64,000 nt of DNA. It comes from JBOGOC01 sp050747525. GTDB taxonomy: Bacteria > Acidobacteriota > Polarisedimenticolia > JACPZX01 > DASXTC01. The DNA is taken from NCBI GenBank assembly GCA_050747525.1, contig JBOGOC010000043.1, positions 1 to 64,000 of the forward strand, in the 5' to 3' direction. The number at the start of each line of letters is the position of its first letter. The first letter of the stretch is position 1. Shown piece after piece: positions 1 to 9,047 of this stretch. A model generated the notes under the pieces. The model did no database searches and was not told the DNA's origin. It was given only the letters and a program-made list of their open reading frames with translations. A program made the translations under genes and the position numbers.

Positions 1-603
1 CTTCCGGCGCGCCCCGCGCCCGCGGCGAACGGCAACGTCACGCCGCAGCTCGTCGCCGCGATCGGCGCGGAGGCCGCGGCCAATCGCAAGCTCGCGGACG
101 TCGAGGACTCCCCCTTCACCTACTCCAACGTCTCGTTCCGCGGCATCGAAGGCCACCGGGTCGATATCGAGTTCGATGTCACGATGCATGTGCGGCTCAC
201 CGAGCCGGTCCAGTCCGAGCTGGTCCGCGAGGTGCTGGTCCACTCGCTGCTGGATCCCGCCAGCGCCGCGGGGAGGCTGAAGGCGCTGTCGTACGCCCGG
301 GGCCCGATGGAGCCGAAGGTGAGGGAGGCGCTGATCCTCGCGATGCGTCAGGACGAGATCCTTGCCGTGCGGCTGCGGGCGCTCGGGCTGCTGACGCAGC
401 AGCCCCCCGACCCGGAGGTGGAGGCCGCCGTCCTGGCAGCGCTGCGGGAGGACGAGGCGGTGCAGATGCGGCTGGTGGCGCTCGACTATCTCGCGGAGCA
501 CCACGTCGACCACGGGCGGCTCCGGGACGCGATCCGTGAGAGCCAGCGGCAGGGTAACGAAGCGTTGCAGGTGCGCCTGGCTTCCTACGAGAAACCACTT
601 TGA
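1..603 (+). CDS. HEAT-repeat-like protein, C-terminal part (5' end outside window)
   Basis: The reading frame is open from the first base and ends at TGA 601-603, so only the last 200 residues are visible. The C-terminal half has two or three alpha-helical repeats of about 30 residues with the Arg-x-Arg-Ala-Leu pattern and Asp-Glu turns typical of HEAT/PBS-lyase repeats. These serve in protein-protein contact. The part before them has Ala-rich helices and no recognised motif. In Acidobacteriota a zinc-finger anti-sigma factor with C-terminal HEAT repeats often sits directly before a DUF4097 gene, as here, with 50 bases between them. That makes an anti-sigma role possible, but the diagnostic N-terminus is not in the window. 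The HEAT call is moderately safe; the anti-sigma idea is inference. Confidence 0.65.
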   Translation, partial: LPARPAPAANGNVTPQLVAAIGAEAAANRKLADVEDSPFTYSNVSFRGIEGHRVDIEFDVTMHVRLTEPVQSELVREVLVHSLLDPASAAGRLKALSYARGPMEPKVREALILAMRQDEILAVRLRALGLLTQQPPDPEVEAAVLAALREDEAVQMRLVALDYLAEHHVDHGRLRDAIRESQRQGNEALQVRLASYEKPL

Positions 604-653
604 GGCACGGGAACCGGAGGCCGACCCTCCGCCCGAGGCCAAAGGAGAATCCC

Positions 654-1808
654 ATGCTGAAGAGAGCCCTGGTTACGACCCTGCTCGCCGCCGCGTGCGC
701 GGCCTACGCCGCCACGCCTGCGGCCGTGAGCCGCACCGTCCCGGTCTCGTCCGGCGGCAAGCTGACCCTCGACCTCGACACCGGCGGGGACGTGGAAATC
801 TCCGGCACCGGCGGCTCGTCCGCCAGCGTGTCGTACACGGCGTCCTGCAGGCCCGAATGCAGAGTCGACATCAAGAAAGCCGGCGACGGCCTGAGGATCT
901 CCTCCTCGTTCGTGAGCGCCTCCAACAACACCACCGCCGATGTGGAGTTCAAGATCGCGGTCCCATCCCATTTCGACGTCGAGGTTCAGTCGATGGGCGG
1001 CGGGATCTCCATCGTCGGGGTCGAGGGGAAGTTCACCGGCAAGACGTATGGCGGGGCGCTGACGCTGCGCGACGTGCGCGGAGAGGCCGATCTGACCACC
1101 ATGGGAGGGGGGATCTCCCTCATTGACTCGGACCTGGATGGCGAGCTGATGACGATGGGCGGCGAGGTGCTGTTCGAAAACGTGGTGGGAGACGTCAAGG
1201 GAGGCTCCATGGGCGGGAACGTCCGCTACAAGAACGTCCGGCGGCGGGACGGCAGCCACGGATCCCCTCCCCGCACGGGTGAGGACCTCCCCGACGCGGT
1301 GGGCGAGACCGTTCAGATCTCCACGCAGGGCGGGGAGATCGACGTCGAGGACGCGCCGGACGGGGCGGACCTGCACACCATGGGCGGCGACATCCGCGTG
1401 AAGAAGGCGGAGCGCTTCGTGCGCGCCAAGACCATGGGCGGAGACATCCACATCGACGCGGTCGACGGCTGGCTGAAGGCCCTCACGATGGGCGGCGACA
1501 TCGAGGCATCGGTGATCGGCAACGGCGGAAACGTGACCCTCACCTCGATGTCCGGCGACATCACGCTGTACGTGCCGGCCGGGTTCGGGATGAACCTGGA
1601 TCTCGAGATCGCCTTCACGCGCAACAGCACGCAGGACTATCGAATCACGGCCCCCGGCAGACTCCCGGCCACGACCACCAAGGAATGGGACCGCGAGCAT
1701 GGGACGCCGCGCAAGTACATCCGCACGTCGGGGGACGTGAACGGCGGCGGCAACACCGTGAAGATCAGGACCATCAACGGGAACGTGACGGTGCGCGAGG
1801 GGATCTAG
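654..1808 (+). CDS. DUF4097 family beta-helix secreted protein
   Basis: The protein has 384 residues. The ATG at 654 is chosen because AAAGGAG lies 7 bases before it and the product opens with a signal peptide (MLKRALVTTLLAAACAAYA). The in-frame TTG at 600 has neither. The mature part repeats a short motif around Met-Gly-Gly about every 20 residues (MGGGIS, MGGEV, MGGNV, MGGDI), with alternating short strands. This is the signature of DUF4097, which folds as a right-handed beta-solenoid with a 'putative adhesin' annotation. No catalytic residues are visible. It follows the HEAT-repeat gene on the same strand and is probably co-transcribed with it. In related genomes this pair goes with an ECF sigma factor and may act in envelope stress sensing, but that is inference. 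Confidence 0.85.
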   Translation: MLKRALVTTLLAAACAAYAATPAAVSRTVPVSSGGKLTLDLDTGGDVEISGTGGSSASVSYTASCRPECRVDIKKAGDGLRISSSFVSASNNTTADVEFKIAVPSHFDVEVQSMGGGISIVGVEGKFTGKTYGGALTLRDVRGEADLTTMGGGISLIDSDLDGELMTMGGEVLFENVVGDVKGGSMGGNVRYKNVRRRDGSHGSPPRTGEDLPDAVGETVQISTQGGEIDVEDAPDGADLHTMGGDIRVKKAERFVRAKTMGGDIHIDAVDGWLKALTMGGDIEASVIGNGGNVTLTSMSGDITLYVPAGFGMNLDLEIAFTRNSTQDYRITAPGRLPATTTKEWDREHGTPRKYIRTSGDVNGGGNTVKIRTINGNVTVREGI

Positions 1809-1892
1809 ACATCATGGATAGGACCGACCCATCCGCAGTGCGTGGGTTACGCTGCGGTGGGAACGAACCAACCGTGGCGATGTGACGCCCGG

Positions 1893-3143
1893 CTATTTCG
1901 AAACGATGGGGATCTCGTTCCGCGCGATCACGGTCGTGGAAGCCATGTGGCCGGTGACGTTCGCCAGCGTGTTGAACATGTCGGGAATCGTGTCGACAGC
2001 GATGAGCAGGCCCACGCCTTCGGCCGGCAGACCTAGCGACACGAGAACTGGCGCCATCATGAACAGGCTGGCGCTGGGGATGCCTGGCACGCTGAAGCTG
2101 ATCAACACCGCGGTGATGAGGACCGATGCCAGCGTTGCGAGCCCCATCTCGACTCCGTACAGCTGGCCGAGGAACGCCGCGCTGATCACCCATCGGGGCG
2201 GCACATTCATGCGCAGCACCGCGACCGAAAGCGGCAGCGCGAAACTCGTGGCGACCGGCGGCAGGCGTAGTCGATCACGTGCCTCGCGCAGCATCGCCGG
2301 CAGCGCCGCCAGCGACGACCGGGAGCTCGCGGCGACGGCCTGCGCCGGCAGCGCCGCGACCGCGAACGCGCGCAGCGGGACGCGCCCGAACAACGCCACC
2401 GGCACGTAGAGCATGAGTGTGACGAGCAGCATGACCGCCGAGAGCACGACGATGAAGTACAGCAATGCGCCCGCGGCTTGCATTCCCGTCCGAGCGCCGA
2501 CGGAGAGCGAGAGCGCGAACACTCCGACCGGTGCCGCCGCCAGCACCCAGCCCACCACGACGAGCATGGCATCGCCCACGCCGTGGAAGAACCCGACGAC
2601 GTTGTCGCGAAGAGCCGGCGCGAGTCGGGTGATTCCGAGCGCCAGCATCAGCGTGAACACCACGAGGGGCAGCATGGCCCCTTCGGCAGCCGCGCGAACG
2701 GGGTTCGCTGGTATCACATCAACGATCCGCTGGGTCAACGACGGCAACTGCTGCACGGCGGTCACCGTCGACGAGGCGGTCGACGTTGCGGTCTCGCGAA
2801 GGCGGTCGGCGACCTCAGGCGTGAGTGGGATGCGCGCAAGCAAGGGCGGCGCAATGATGAGCGCGATCACGCCCGCGAGGACCAGCAGAATGGCGTATGT
2901 GACGATCGCCCGTACGCCGAGCCGGCCTAGCGAGCGGGATCCGAAGCTGGTGACGACCCCCGTGATCAGCACCGAGACCACGAGCGGCACGACGGTCATG
3001 CGGATCGCGTTGACCCAGAGCGTGCCCAGCGGCTCGATGATCGAGACGAGCCTCAGCGCCACGGGGCTGGACGACGCCGCGGCGATGCTGCCGAGAATGA
3101 ACCCCGCCGCGAGAGCGGCGAGAACGTAGGTCGCGGATCGCAT
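1893..3143 (-). CDS. Dicarboxylate/amino acid:cation symporter (DAACS family)
   Basis: This 416-residue integral membrane protein has the length and layout of the GltP/DctA family, which imports glutamate, aspartate or C4-dicarboxylates with Na+ or H+. Visible signatures are the early helix ending in TVVPLVVSVLITGV, the Ser-rich re-entrant loop SSRSSLAALPAM near residue 275, and the C-terminal substrate/cation site, VDTIPDMFNTLANVTG, around residue 390. In characterised members the Asp and Asn of that site bind substrate and sodium. The start is the ATG at 3143, where the first membrane helix follows at once. It stands alone and is divergent from the propeller/esterase gene at 3317. Substrate specificity cannot be read reliably; the family call is secure. 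Confidence 0.93.
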   Translation of the reverse strand: MRSATYVLAALAAGFILGSIAAASSSPVALRLVSIIEPLGTLWVNAIRMTVVPLVVSVLITGVVTSFGSRSLGRLGVRAIVTYAILLVLAGVIALIIAPPLLARIPLTPEVADRLRETATSTASSTVTAVQQLPSLTQRIVDVIPANPVRAAAEGAMLPLVVFTLMLALGITRLAPALRDNVVGFFHGVGDAMLVVVGWVLAAAPVGVFALSLSVGARTGMQAAGALLYFIVVLSAVMLLVTLMLYVPVALFGRVPLRAFAVAALPAQAVAASSRSSLAALPAMLREARDRLRLPPVATSFALPLSVAVLRMNVPPRWVISAAFLGQLYGVEMGLATLASVLITAVLISFSVPGIPSASLFMMAPVLVSLGLPAEGVGLLIAVDTIPDMFNTLANVTGHMASTTVIARNEIPIVSK

Positions 3144-3316
3144 CAGGACCCTGCCAGCCGAAACAGCGCGTCACCATTCATCGCGTATGCCGTCCCTTCG
3201 TCAGAGTGGCCGGGAACTATATAGCTCACCGCCCGGCTCCGCCGCGTGGCGTTGATCTCAGTGCGGGATATGAGAGAATCGGGCCTCCAGCTCCATCCGT
3301 AGCGAGGAGGCCCCAC

Positions 3317-5719
3317 ATGCGCCGCAACGTCGTTCTGTTCGCGTTCTCCATCGGCACCCTGGTCCTCGGCGGCTCCGTCGCAGCGACCGACGGAGCCAAA
3401 CCCGCCTCCGGATGGCCCGGGCTGAGAGGGCCCACCTACGACGGAGCGGTGCGCGAGGCTCGCCTGCTGGGCGGCGGCGGCCCGGCCAGGCTCGTGATTG
3501 GATGGAAGCGCCCTCTGGGCCCCGGCTACTCATCGGTCGTGGCGGGCGACGGACGCCTGGTCACGATGTTCTCCTCCGGGGGGGCGGACGTGGCCGCGGC
3601 CTTCGACCCCGCCACGGGCGACGAGATCTGGCGCTATCGGGTCGACGACGCCTACGTGGGTCACGATGGATCTCACGACGGCCCGATCGCCACACCCCTG
3701 CTGTCCGGAGGGATCGTCTACGGGTTGGGGCCGCGAGGCCTGCTCTTCGCCCTGGATGCGGCGTCGGGCCGGCAACTCTGGGCCAGGGACATCGTGAAGG
3801 AACATGGCGCGCAGCAGCCCTTCTACGGCTTCGCCTGCTCTCCCATTCTGATCGACAACGTCCTGGTGGTGGAGATCGGCGCCGGCCCGGGCAAGACGGT
3901 CGCCGGGTTCCACCCCGATGACGGCAGGCTGCTCTGGTCGGCCGGCGACGACACCATCGCCTACCAGTCTCCCATCGCGGCCACCATCGGCGGAAAGCTC
4001 CAGGCGGTGGCGGCAGGCAAGAAGACGATCCTCGGCTTGGACGCGAAGTCCGGGGCCGTGCTCTGGAGCTTCGCGCACGCGAGCGACGACGGCGGGGAGT
4101 CGACCATCCCCGTTCCCGCCGGCGAGGGCCGCTTCCTGTTGATGAACAAGTCCGACTCCTCCACCATGATCCAGGTGAGCCGCGACCCGGCGGGCGCCTG
4201 GAAGGTCGCTCCCCTCTGGACGGCGAACTCCATCAAGGGCACCTACGCCATGCCCGTGTACCACGAAGGGCACCTGTACGGCATGACCAATCGCATTTTC
4301 ACCTGCGTGGACGCCGCGACGGGCGAAACGAAGTGGCGCTCGCGTGAGACGGGCGACGGTTTCCCGATCCTCGTGGGCAGCCACATGGTGATCATGGCCA
4401 AGCTTGGCACCCTCATCGTCGCCGAGCCGTCGCCTCAGGAGTATCGCGAGCTCATGCGGCTCGACCTGTTCCAGGAGCACGCCTGGTCCGGCGTGGTGTG
4501 GGCGGACGGCCATCTCTACACGCGGAGCATGGCTCAGCTGGCCCGGGTCGATCTGGCAGCAGGAGCGCCCGAGGCGGTCCCCATGAAAACCGCGGCCTCG
4601 ACGTTCGGCCGCTTCCTGGACGAGGTGAAGGCGGCCCCCGACAAGGGATCCGTCATCGACGCCTTCCTGGCGAAGCAGACGTCGTTCCCGATCGTGGAGG
4701 ACACGGGCGCCGTTCATTTCGTCTATCGAGGAGCCGCGTCCGACGTCGGCATCGTGGGTGACATGATCGGCTTCACCGAAAATTCCATGACGCGCGTTCC
4801 CGGGACCGACCTGTTCTACTACTCCACCAGGCTGGAGCCGAACGCCGCGATCACCTATGGGTTCATCGTCGACTATGCCAAGGCGACCGCCGATCCCAGG
4901 AACCCGCGGCCTGGATCCGGCCGCTTCGGCGACGTGTCGTGGCTGGCGATGCCGGCCTGGGAAGAACCGGACTACTCCGAAGGCGCCGGGGCCGCCCGCC
5001 CCGGTCGGCTGGAGACGGTGGACTACGTGAGCACCGCCCAGGAGGGGCTCAAGCGCACCGCGCAGGTCTATCTCCCCGCCGGCTACGAAGCCGGCGCCGG
5101 ACGCCGCTACCCGGTGGTCTACGTCCACGATGGCAAGGAGGCGCTGGAGAAGGGGGACATGAAGAACGTCCTCGATCATCTGATCGGGAGGAGGGTGGAG
5201 CCGGTCATCGCCGTCTTCGTGATCCCCGATCCGAACAACGCCCGTCGCGACCTGAACCAGATCGATCTTTATGTCGAGATGCTCGTGAAGGATCTCGTCC
5301 CCCTCATCGATGGTCGGTATAGCACCATCGCCGAAGCCGCCGGGAGGGCCACTGTGGGCGCGGCGGCCGGCGCGAACGCGGCGTTGCAAGGCGGCCTCAA
5401 GCGCTCCGATGTCTTCTCGCGCGTGGGGGCCCAGTCGGTCATGATGAGACGAAGCTCCGAGTTCGATCCGGTCGTGGGCCAGGCTGAGGAGCGGCCGCTT
5501 GTCATCTACCTGGAGTGGGGGACATATCACCTGCGCGCGCCCAACGAGACCCTGGACATGCCCAAGGCGAACCGCCAGCTGTGGGAACGTCTGCGCCAGA
5601 ACGGGTATCGGCCGGCCGGCGGCGAGGTTCCCGAGGGCTTCGGCTGGAAGTCATGGCGCGCCCACACGGGAGACATGCTGGCCGCGCTGTTCCCGCTGCG
5701 TCGCGAACAGGCGAGGTGA
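3317..5719 (+). CDS. Secreted PQQ-type beta-propeller fused to a degenerate esterase domain
   Basis: The protein has 800 residues. The ATG at 3317 has GGAGG 6 bases upstream and opens a signal peptide (RRNVVLFAFSIGTLVLGG). Residues of about 35-420 form a PQQ-like beta-propeller with repeats of the type AFDPATGDEIWRY and ALDAASGRQLWAR. Residues of about 470-560 resemble the E-set/CBM48-like domain found before Fes/enterochelin-esterase-type hydrolases. Residues of about 575-800 match that alpha/beta hydrolase family (VYLPAGYE, YPVVYVHDG). The nucleophile elbow should be GxSxG but reads GAAAG, with Ala683 (codon 5363-5365) in the serine position. The C-terminal His-Trp-x-x-Trp motif reads GFGWKSW, lacking the His. 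The fold looks intact and the reading frame is clean, so a binding or sensory role in the periplasm or outside the cell is more likely than hydrolysis. Confidence 0.8.
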   Translation: MRRNVVLFAFSIGTLVLGGSVAATDGAKPASGWPGLRGPTYDGAVREARLLGGGGPARLVIGWKRPLGPGYSSVVAGDGRLVTMFSSGGADVAAAFDPATGDEIWRYRVDDAYVGHDGSHDGPIATPLLSGGIVYGLGPRGLLFALDAASGRQLWARDIVKEHGAQQPFYGFACSPILIDNVLVVEIGAGPGKTVAGFHPDDGRLLWSAGDDTIAYQSPIAATIGGKLQAVAAGKKTILGLDAKSGAVLWSFAHASDDGGESTIPVPAGEGRFLLMNKSDSSTMIQVSRDPAGAWKVAPLWTANSIKGTYAMPVYHEGHLYGMTNRIFTCVDAATGETKWRSRETGDGFPILVGSHMVIMAKLGTLIVAEPSPQEYRELMRLDLFQEHAWSGVVWADGHLYTRSMAQLARVDLAAGAPEAVPMKTAASTFGRFLDEVKAAPDKGSVIDAFLAKQTSFPIVEDTGAVHFVYRGAASDVGIVGDMIGFTENSMTRVPGTDLFYYSTRLEPNAAITYGFIVDYAKATADPRNPRPGSGRFGDVSWLAMPAWEEPDYSEGAGAARPGRLETVDYVSTAQEGLKRTAQVYLPAGYEAGAGRRYPVVYVHDGKEALEKGDMKNVLDHLIGRRVEPVIAVFVIPDPNNARRDLNQIDLYVEMLVKDLVPLIDGRYSTIAEAAGRATVGAAAGANAALQGGLKRSDVFSRVGAQSVMMRRSSEFDPVVGQAEERPLVIYLEWGTYHLRAPNETLDMPKANRQLWERLRQNGYRPAGGEVPEGFGWKSWRAHTGDMLAALFPLRREQAR

Positions 5720-5908
5720 CGAAAGGAGCTGGAGCCACCGCGAGCCTCGGCGCGCTGGTGGCTCCGCCCCCGCAGCCTCCCGCGTCAGCGCAGCTTGAGG
5801 GTGGCGACCGTGTCCACGAGGGACGTCGACCCGTCGGTGGCCGTCGCCGCGGTCACGTTCCCCGCGAAGCAGGTCCCGTACGTCCCGGGCATGCTGAGGC
5901 CGCGGTAG

Positions 5909-6031
5909 GCCTGTTTGCCGGGGCAGGCGTACTTCTACCTGGTGACGGGACGCAACCGGCTCGGAGAGGAGGGGCCGAAGGGCTACGACTCGGATGGGAC
6001 GGTGCAGCCGAATCCGGCACCATGCCCCTGA
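5909..6031 (+). pseudogene. Remnant of the C-terminal tail of a secreted MopE/Kelch-type protein
   Basis: Between the propeller/esterase gene and the next gene a frame closed upstream by a TAG at 5906 encodes AYFYLVTGRNRLGEEG and then a Cys-Pro end at TGA 6029-6031. This resembles the tails of the large secreted proteins elsewhere in the window, such as FFYLVRGTNCGGGG in the Kelch protein ending at 37190. There is no start codon, signal peptide or preceding domain, so I read it as a leftover of a deleted gene. The other roughly 480 bases of this interval (5720-6203) hold no convincing gene. Confidence 0.4.
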
Positions 6032-6203
6032 TGCAGGCACGGCTCAGGGCTGGGCAGGGATGATGATGTAGTCCGTATCCTCCGGTCTTCGAGTCGGCAC
6101 AAGCCGTCTCCAACAGGTCTCCAGGACTGGGGATTTCCTGGGCACCGATTCGATTGATACACTCCGGCAACGACGAGGATGCCCTGGGCGGAGCGGGGGC
6201 AAC

Positions 6204-7679
6204 ATGAGTTCCGGCAGCCGGATCCTGACGGTCAGGACCGCAGGTCTTCGAACGCTGGCATGCGCGCTGATGATCGCAGCGGCCGCGCCGCCCGGATCCC
6301 CCCTTGCGCTGGCGCAGGGCGCGGCGAGCCGCGAGGTAAGTTCCGCGGACGGCCCTCAATCTTCATGGCCCGTCGAGTTCGCACGGGGCGATCTGCCGTT
6401 CGTGGCCCAGCACCGGAATCTGACGCTCGAGCTGCGCGGGGGGAGCTTTCTCGTACGACAAGGCGAGGAGACGCTCCGCAGCGTCCCTGCCGGCGCGCTC
6501 GTCGCCGCGGTGTACGATGTCGCGCCCTACCGTCCCGTGGTCGGGTATTTCGCATCGATGGGCCCGTGGAGGCCCTCGCTGGCGTATACAGAAATCAATT
6601 TCGGCCTGATCCCCATCGCCTTGATCGAGGTGGTGATTCCGCTCGTCCTCGCTCCCATCGTCAAGTCGCAGCATTTCGTCACGCTGATCTGGAAGGACCG
6701 GGATCAGGTTCGCGACGTGACGTTTCAGGTGAAGGGAAACGACCGTGCGGAGATACTCGCGGCCATCCAGGAGGGGACAGGCGTCGTTGGGCGCGACGCG
6801 CCGGCAGAGCGCGCGAGACTGCGTGACGACGTCAAGGCCGCCAAGCGGCGGAGTTTCATCCTCGACCTCGATCGCGAGATCTACATCGCCGACACCTACG
6901 TCGACGCCGGCGGACACCGCGCGGTGGTCCTGGAACGCGGGGCAGGCGACACAGAGCTGCTCGTCTTCAAGGGGCGCTCGCACGACCATAAGGAGGTGGT
7001 GCTCGGCACTCCGGTGAGGGTGACGGCGGCGGGCACCGCGGCGGGTGAGGAGGTGGCGGTCTCCTATCGAGACTCGCCGGCCGGCTCCACCATCTCAGAA
7101 CTGCGCACCGGGGACCGGATCATCACACTCCCCGAGTTCATCGTGCCGGCGCCGGGCGAGCCGCAGCTCGTGCCCGGCACCCATGGCCGTGTCGTCAGGA
7201 TCGCCGCCGGCCAGTTCGCCACGGGGACGATCACCCGCTCCGAGTATGGCGGGCAGCCGGCGTTCCTCTTCAAGGCCATACGAACCAACTTCACCTTTTC
7301 TTTTTCCAGCCCATCGACAAACCCCTACCCCATCGGCGACCTCTACGTCAGCCGCGGCCGCGTCATCTTCGATCCGGGCGACTCCAGGGCCGCAAGGAAA
7401 CGACGCGTCTCCCTCGCGCGATCCGCGATCACCGAGATCGCCACCGGACCGATGAACAACTCGACGATCATCCGCCTGACCACCCGTGGGAAGACGTTCA
7501 GTTTCAGATTGCGGGCCCCGGGCCGTTCGCCCGATGCCGCCTCGCCGTGGTCCGGGAATCACGGCCGCACCCGTCTGGTCGAGACCCGGCTGGCCGACTT
7601 CGCTCGCCTGGCCATCCGGGACTTCGACGCCGCGATGAGGATGTTCGAGGGGTGGGTGGCGGGAGGATCTGAAGAATAA
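6204..7679 (+). CDS. Secreted protein of unknown function
   Basis: This is a 491-residue protein that I do not recognise. It opens with an Ala-rich signal peptide (ACALMIAAAAPPGSPLALAQ), cleaved around residue 38. One hydrophobic stretch near residues 130-150 (IPIALIEVVIPLVLAPIV) could be a membrane helix. The rest is soluble, rich in beta-type sequence, and contains two similar segments built round a 'local regulation by gene constants' pattern that recalls PH-like or GRAM-like domains (FVTLIWKDRDQVRDVTFQVK near 155-175, ITEIATGPMNN near 415), but that is only a visual impression. The ATG at 6204 follows a GGGGG stretch that may act as a weak ribosome site. It is followed after 80 bases by a small barrel protein on the same strand. 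No function is claimed. Confidence 0.6.
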   Translation: MSSGSRILTVRTAGLRTLACALMIAAAAPPGSPLALAQGAASREVSSADGPQSSWPVEFARGDLPFVAQHRNLTLELRGGSFLVRQGEETLRSVPAGALVAAVYDVAPYRPVVGYFASMGPWRPSLAYTEINFGLIPIALIEVVIPLVLAPIVKSQHFVTLIWKDRDQVRDVTFQVKGNDRAEILAAIQEGTGVVGRDAPAERARLRDDVKAAKRRSFILDLDREIYIADTYVDAGGHRAVVLERGAGDTELLVFKGRSHDHKEVVLGTPVRVTAAGTAAGEEVAVSYRDSPAGSTISELRTGDRIITLPEFIVPAPGEPQLVPGTHGRVVRIAAGQFATGTITRSEYGGQPAFLFKAIRTNFTFSFSSPSTNPYPIGDLYVSRGRVIFDPGDSRAARKRRVSLARSAITEIATGPMNNSTIIRLTTRGKTFSFRLRAPGRSPDAASPWSGNHGRTRLVETRLADFARLAIRDFDAAMRMFEGWVAGGSEE

Positions 7680-7759
7680 GCCCCCATCCGCGCCGGGGGT
7701 CGGGGCATCCGATCGTGGCGACGACGCCACAGGGGGCGTCGAGTCACCAGGAGGAGTTC

Positions 7760-8434
7760 ATGGACGTGCGGAGCAAGCTGCGTTGGCCGGTTCTCGTGTC
7801 GAGCGCAGTGGCTGCGCTCGTCTTGTCGGGAACTGCCTCTCGGTCCGAGCAGACGCCGTCCGAGTTCGCGAGATATCGGTATGACGCGGTCATTGGCATA
7901 GGCCCTTCCTATCCCGAGGAGGACATCGGCCTGCTTGGGAATGCCTCTGGTGGGACGGCGTTCATGGTGGGATTCGGGCATCGGATAGTCGGTGTTCTTA
8001 TGGGAGAGATCGAGTTCGGCGTCACGGGTCGCGAACATGACGTGTCTTCAATTTTCCTGAAGGATGACCCAACGCTCGGCTTGACTTGGCTTTCTTACTC
8101 GTTACTGGCGCGGTTCAATGTCGGACGATTCGAGCCTTTCATCGGAATCGGAGCGGGCCAGGGTCAGGCTGACCTCGAGGTCGTGACCGAGCCCTTTGCG
8201 CCGCCGGAGCTTGAAATCGCTGAGGACCGTGGTCTCCTCCTGAACTACCGCGCGGGATTCGACGTGGCGCTCGGCCCAAAGCATCGCCTCGGGCTGGAAG
8301 TGCGAAGGACCGATTGCGAGGTCGATCTGGGCGGCTTCACCGACGGCGAGGCCCAGGCAGGTGGCGTCTCGGCCCTTCTTTCCTATCGATACACGTTCGG
8401 AAAGAGGAAGCTGTCGACGGCCGGCACTCCCTGA
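7760..8434 (+). CDS. Small outer-membrane beta-barrel protein
   Basis: The product has 224 residues. The ATG at 7760 has GGAGG 5 bases upstream; an in-frame GTG at 7715 has no ribosome site. A signal peptide (VLVSSAVAALVLSGTASRS) precedes alternating amphipathic strands with aromatic girdle residues, such as VGRFEPFIGIGAGQGQADLEV, and a final strand ending in SYRYTFGK. The Gly-rich FxPfxGxGxG turn is typical of OmpA/OmpW/opacity-type eight-stranded barrels. The protein lacks an OmpA peptidoglycan-binding domain. It probably sits in the outer membrane as a structural or adhesive protein. The call rests on strand pattern rather than on a specific family motif. Confidence 0.6.
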   Translation: MDVRSKLRWPVLVSSAVAALVLSGTASRSEQTPSEFARYRYDAVIGIGPSYPEEDIGLLGNASGGTAFMVGFGHRIVGVLMGEIEFGVTGREHDVSSIFLKDDPTLGLTWLSYSLLARFNVGRFEPFIGIGAGQGQADLEVVTEPFAPPELEIAEDRGLLLNYRAGFDVALGPKHRLGLEVRRTDCEVDLGGFTDGEAQAGGVSALLSYRYTFGKRKLSTAGTP

Positions 8435-8467
8435 GAGACCCGAGTACTCGGGCGTCGCGCGCCCGGT

Positions 8468-9022
8468 CTAATCCGCCGATCGTTCCGTGCGGCCGGCAGC
8501 CAGGGCCATGAGCCCGGGGGCCCAGGCGAGGGCCCACGCCGTGAACTGGATCGCGTAGTTGCGGCCGGCCGCGGGCGGCGCACCCCAGAGCGTGTTCAGC
8601 GCGAGATAGAATGTCACACCGCTGAGGGCAGCCGCCGCAACGCCGCGGACGGCGATCTCGGCCCACGATCGGCGAGCCGGGGCGCGCAGCCAGCGGCCCT
8701 CCAGGACGGCCAGCAGCAACCACATCACGATCCAGGCTGCCGGGATCGCCGTGCCATAGGGCCGATCGTCAATCACCACGATGAACGCGTAGTACGCGAG
8801 CGCGCCGCCGATTCCGGCAGCCGCACCGATGGGCAGGCCCCGGAACGGTCGCCCGGACGCTGCGCCCAATGCGGCCCCGACGATCGTGAGCAAGGCCGCT
8901 CCGTGGATCACCCCCGCCGTCAAGCTGTGGCGCACGCCGAAGGTGTACCAGATCCAGTCCGCCAGCGTCGCCGTTGCCGCGACCGCCAGGATCCACAAGA
9001 CGATCTTGACAGGCATGATCAT
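8468..9022 (-). CDS. Polytopic membrane protein of unknown function, last gene of the ArsR operon
   Basis: The 184-residue product has about six hydrophobic helices separated by short loops (VKIVLWILAVAATATLADWI, AYYAFIVVIDD, AAWIVMWLLLAVLEG, WALAWAPGLMALAA). No catalytic motif is evident. Met codons at 9022 and 9016 are both possible starts, and neither has a strong ribosome site. It begins 25 bases after the DUF1801 gene and reads in the same direction, so I place it as the distal gene of the minus-strand operon starting at 10790. The family is not recognised. Confidence 0.6.
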   Translation of the reverse strand: MIMPVKIVLWILAVAATATLADWIWYTFGVRHSLTAGVIHGAALLTIVGAALGAASGRPFRGLPIGAAAGIGGALAYYAFIVVIDDRPYGTAIPAAWIVMWLLLAVLEGRWLRAPARRSWAEIAVRGVAAAALSGVTFYLALNTLWGAPPAAGRNYAIQFTAWALAWAPGLMALAAGRTERSAD

Positions 9023-9047
9023 GGTCGCGCTACGGGCCGAGTAGCCC

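Noticed and set aside
585..1700. Long open frame on the minus strand inside the DUF4097 gene
   Set aside because: It lies antisense to a clear family member, has low-complexity His/Arg/Asp composition and no ribosome site; long antisense frames are common in GC-rich DNA.
3530..5530. 666-codon minus-strand frame opposite the propeller/esterase gene
   Set aside because: The composition is typical of an antisense shadow and no domain is recognisable; the plus-strand gene has signal peptide, ribosome site and two known folds.
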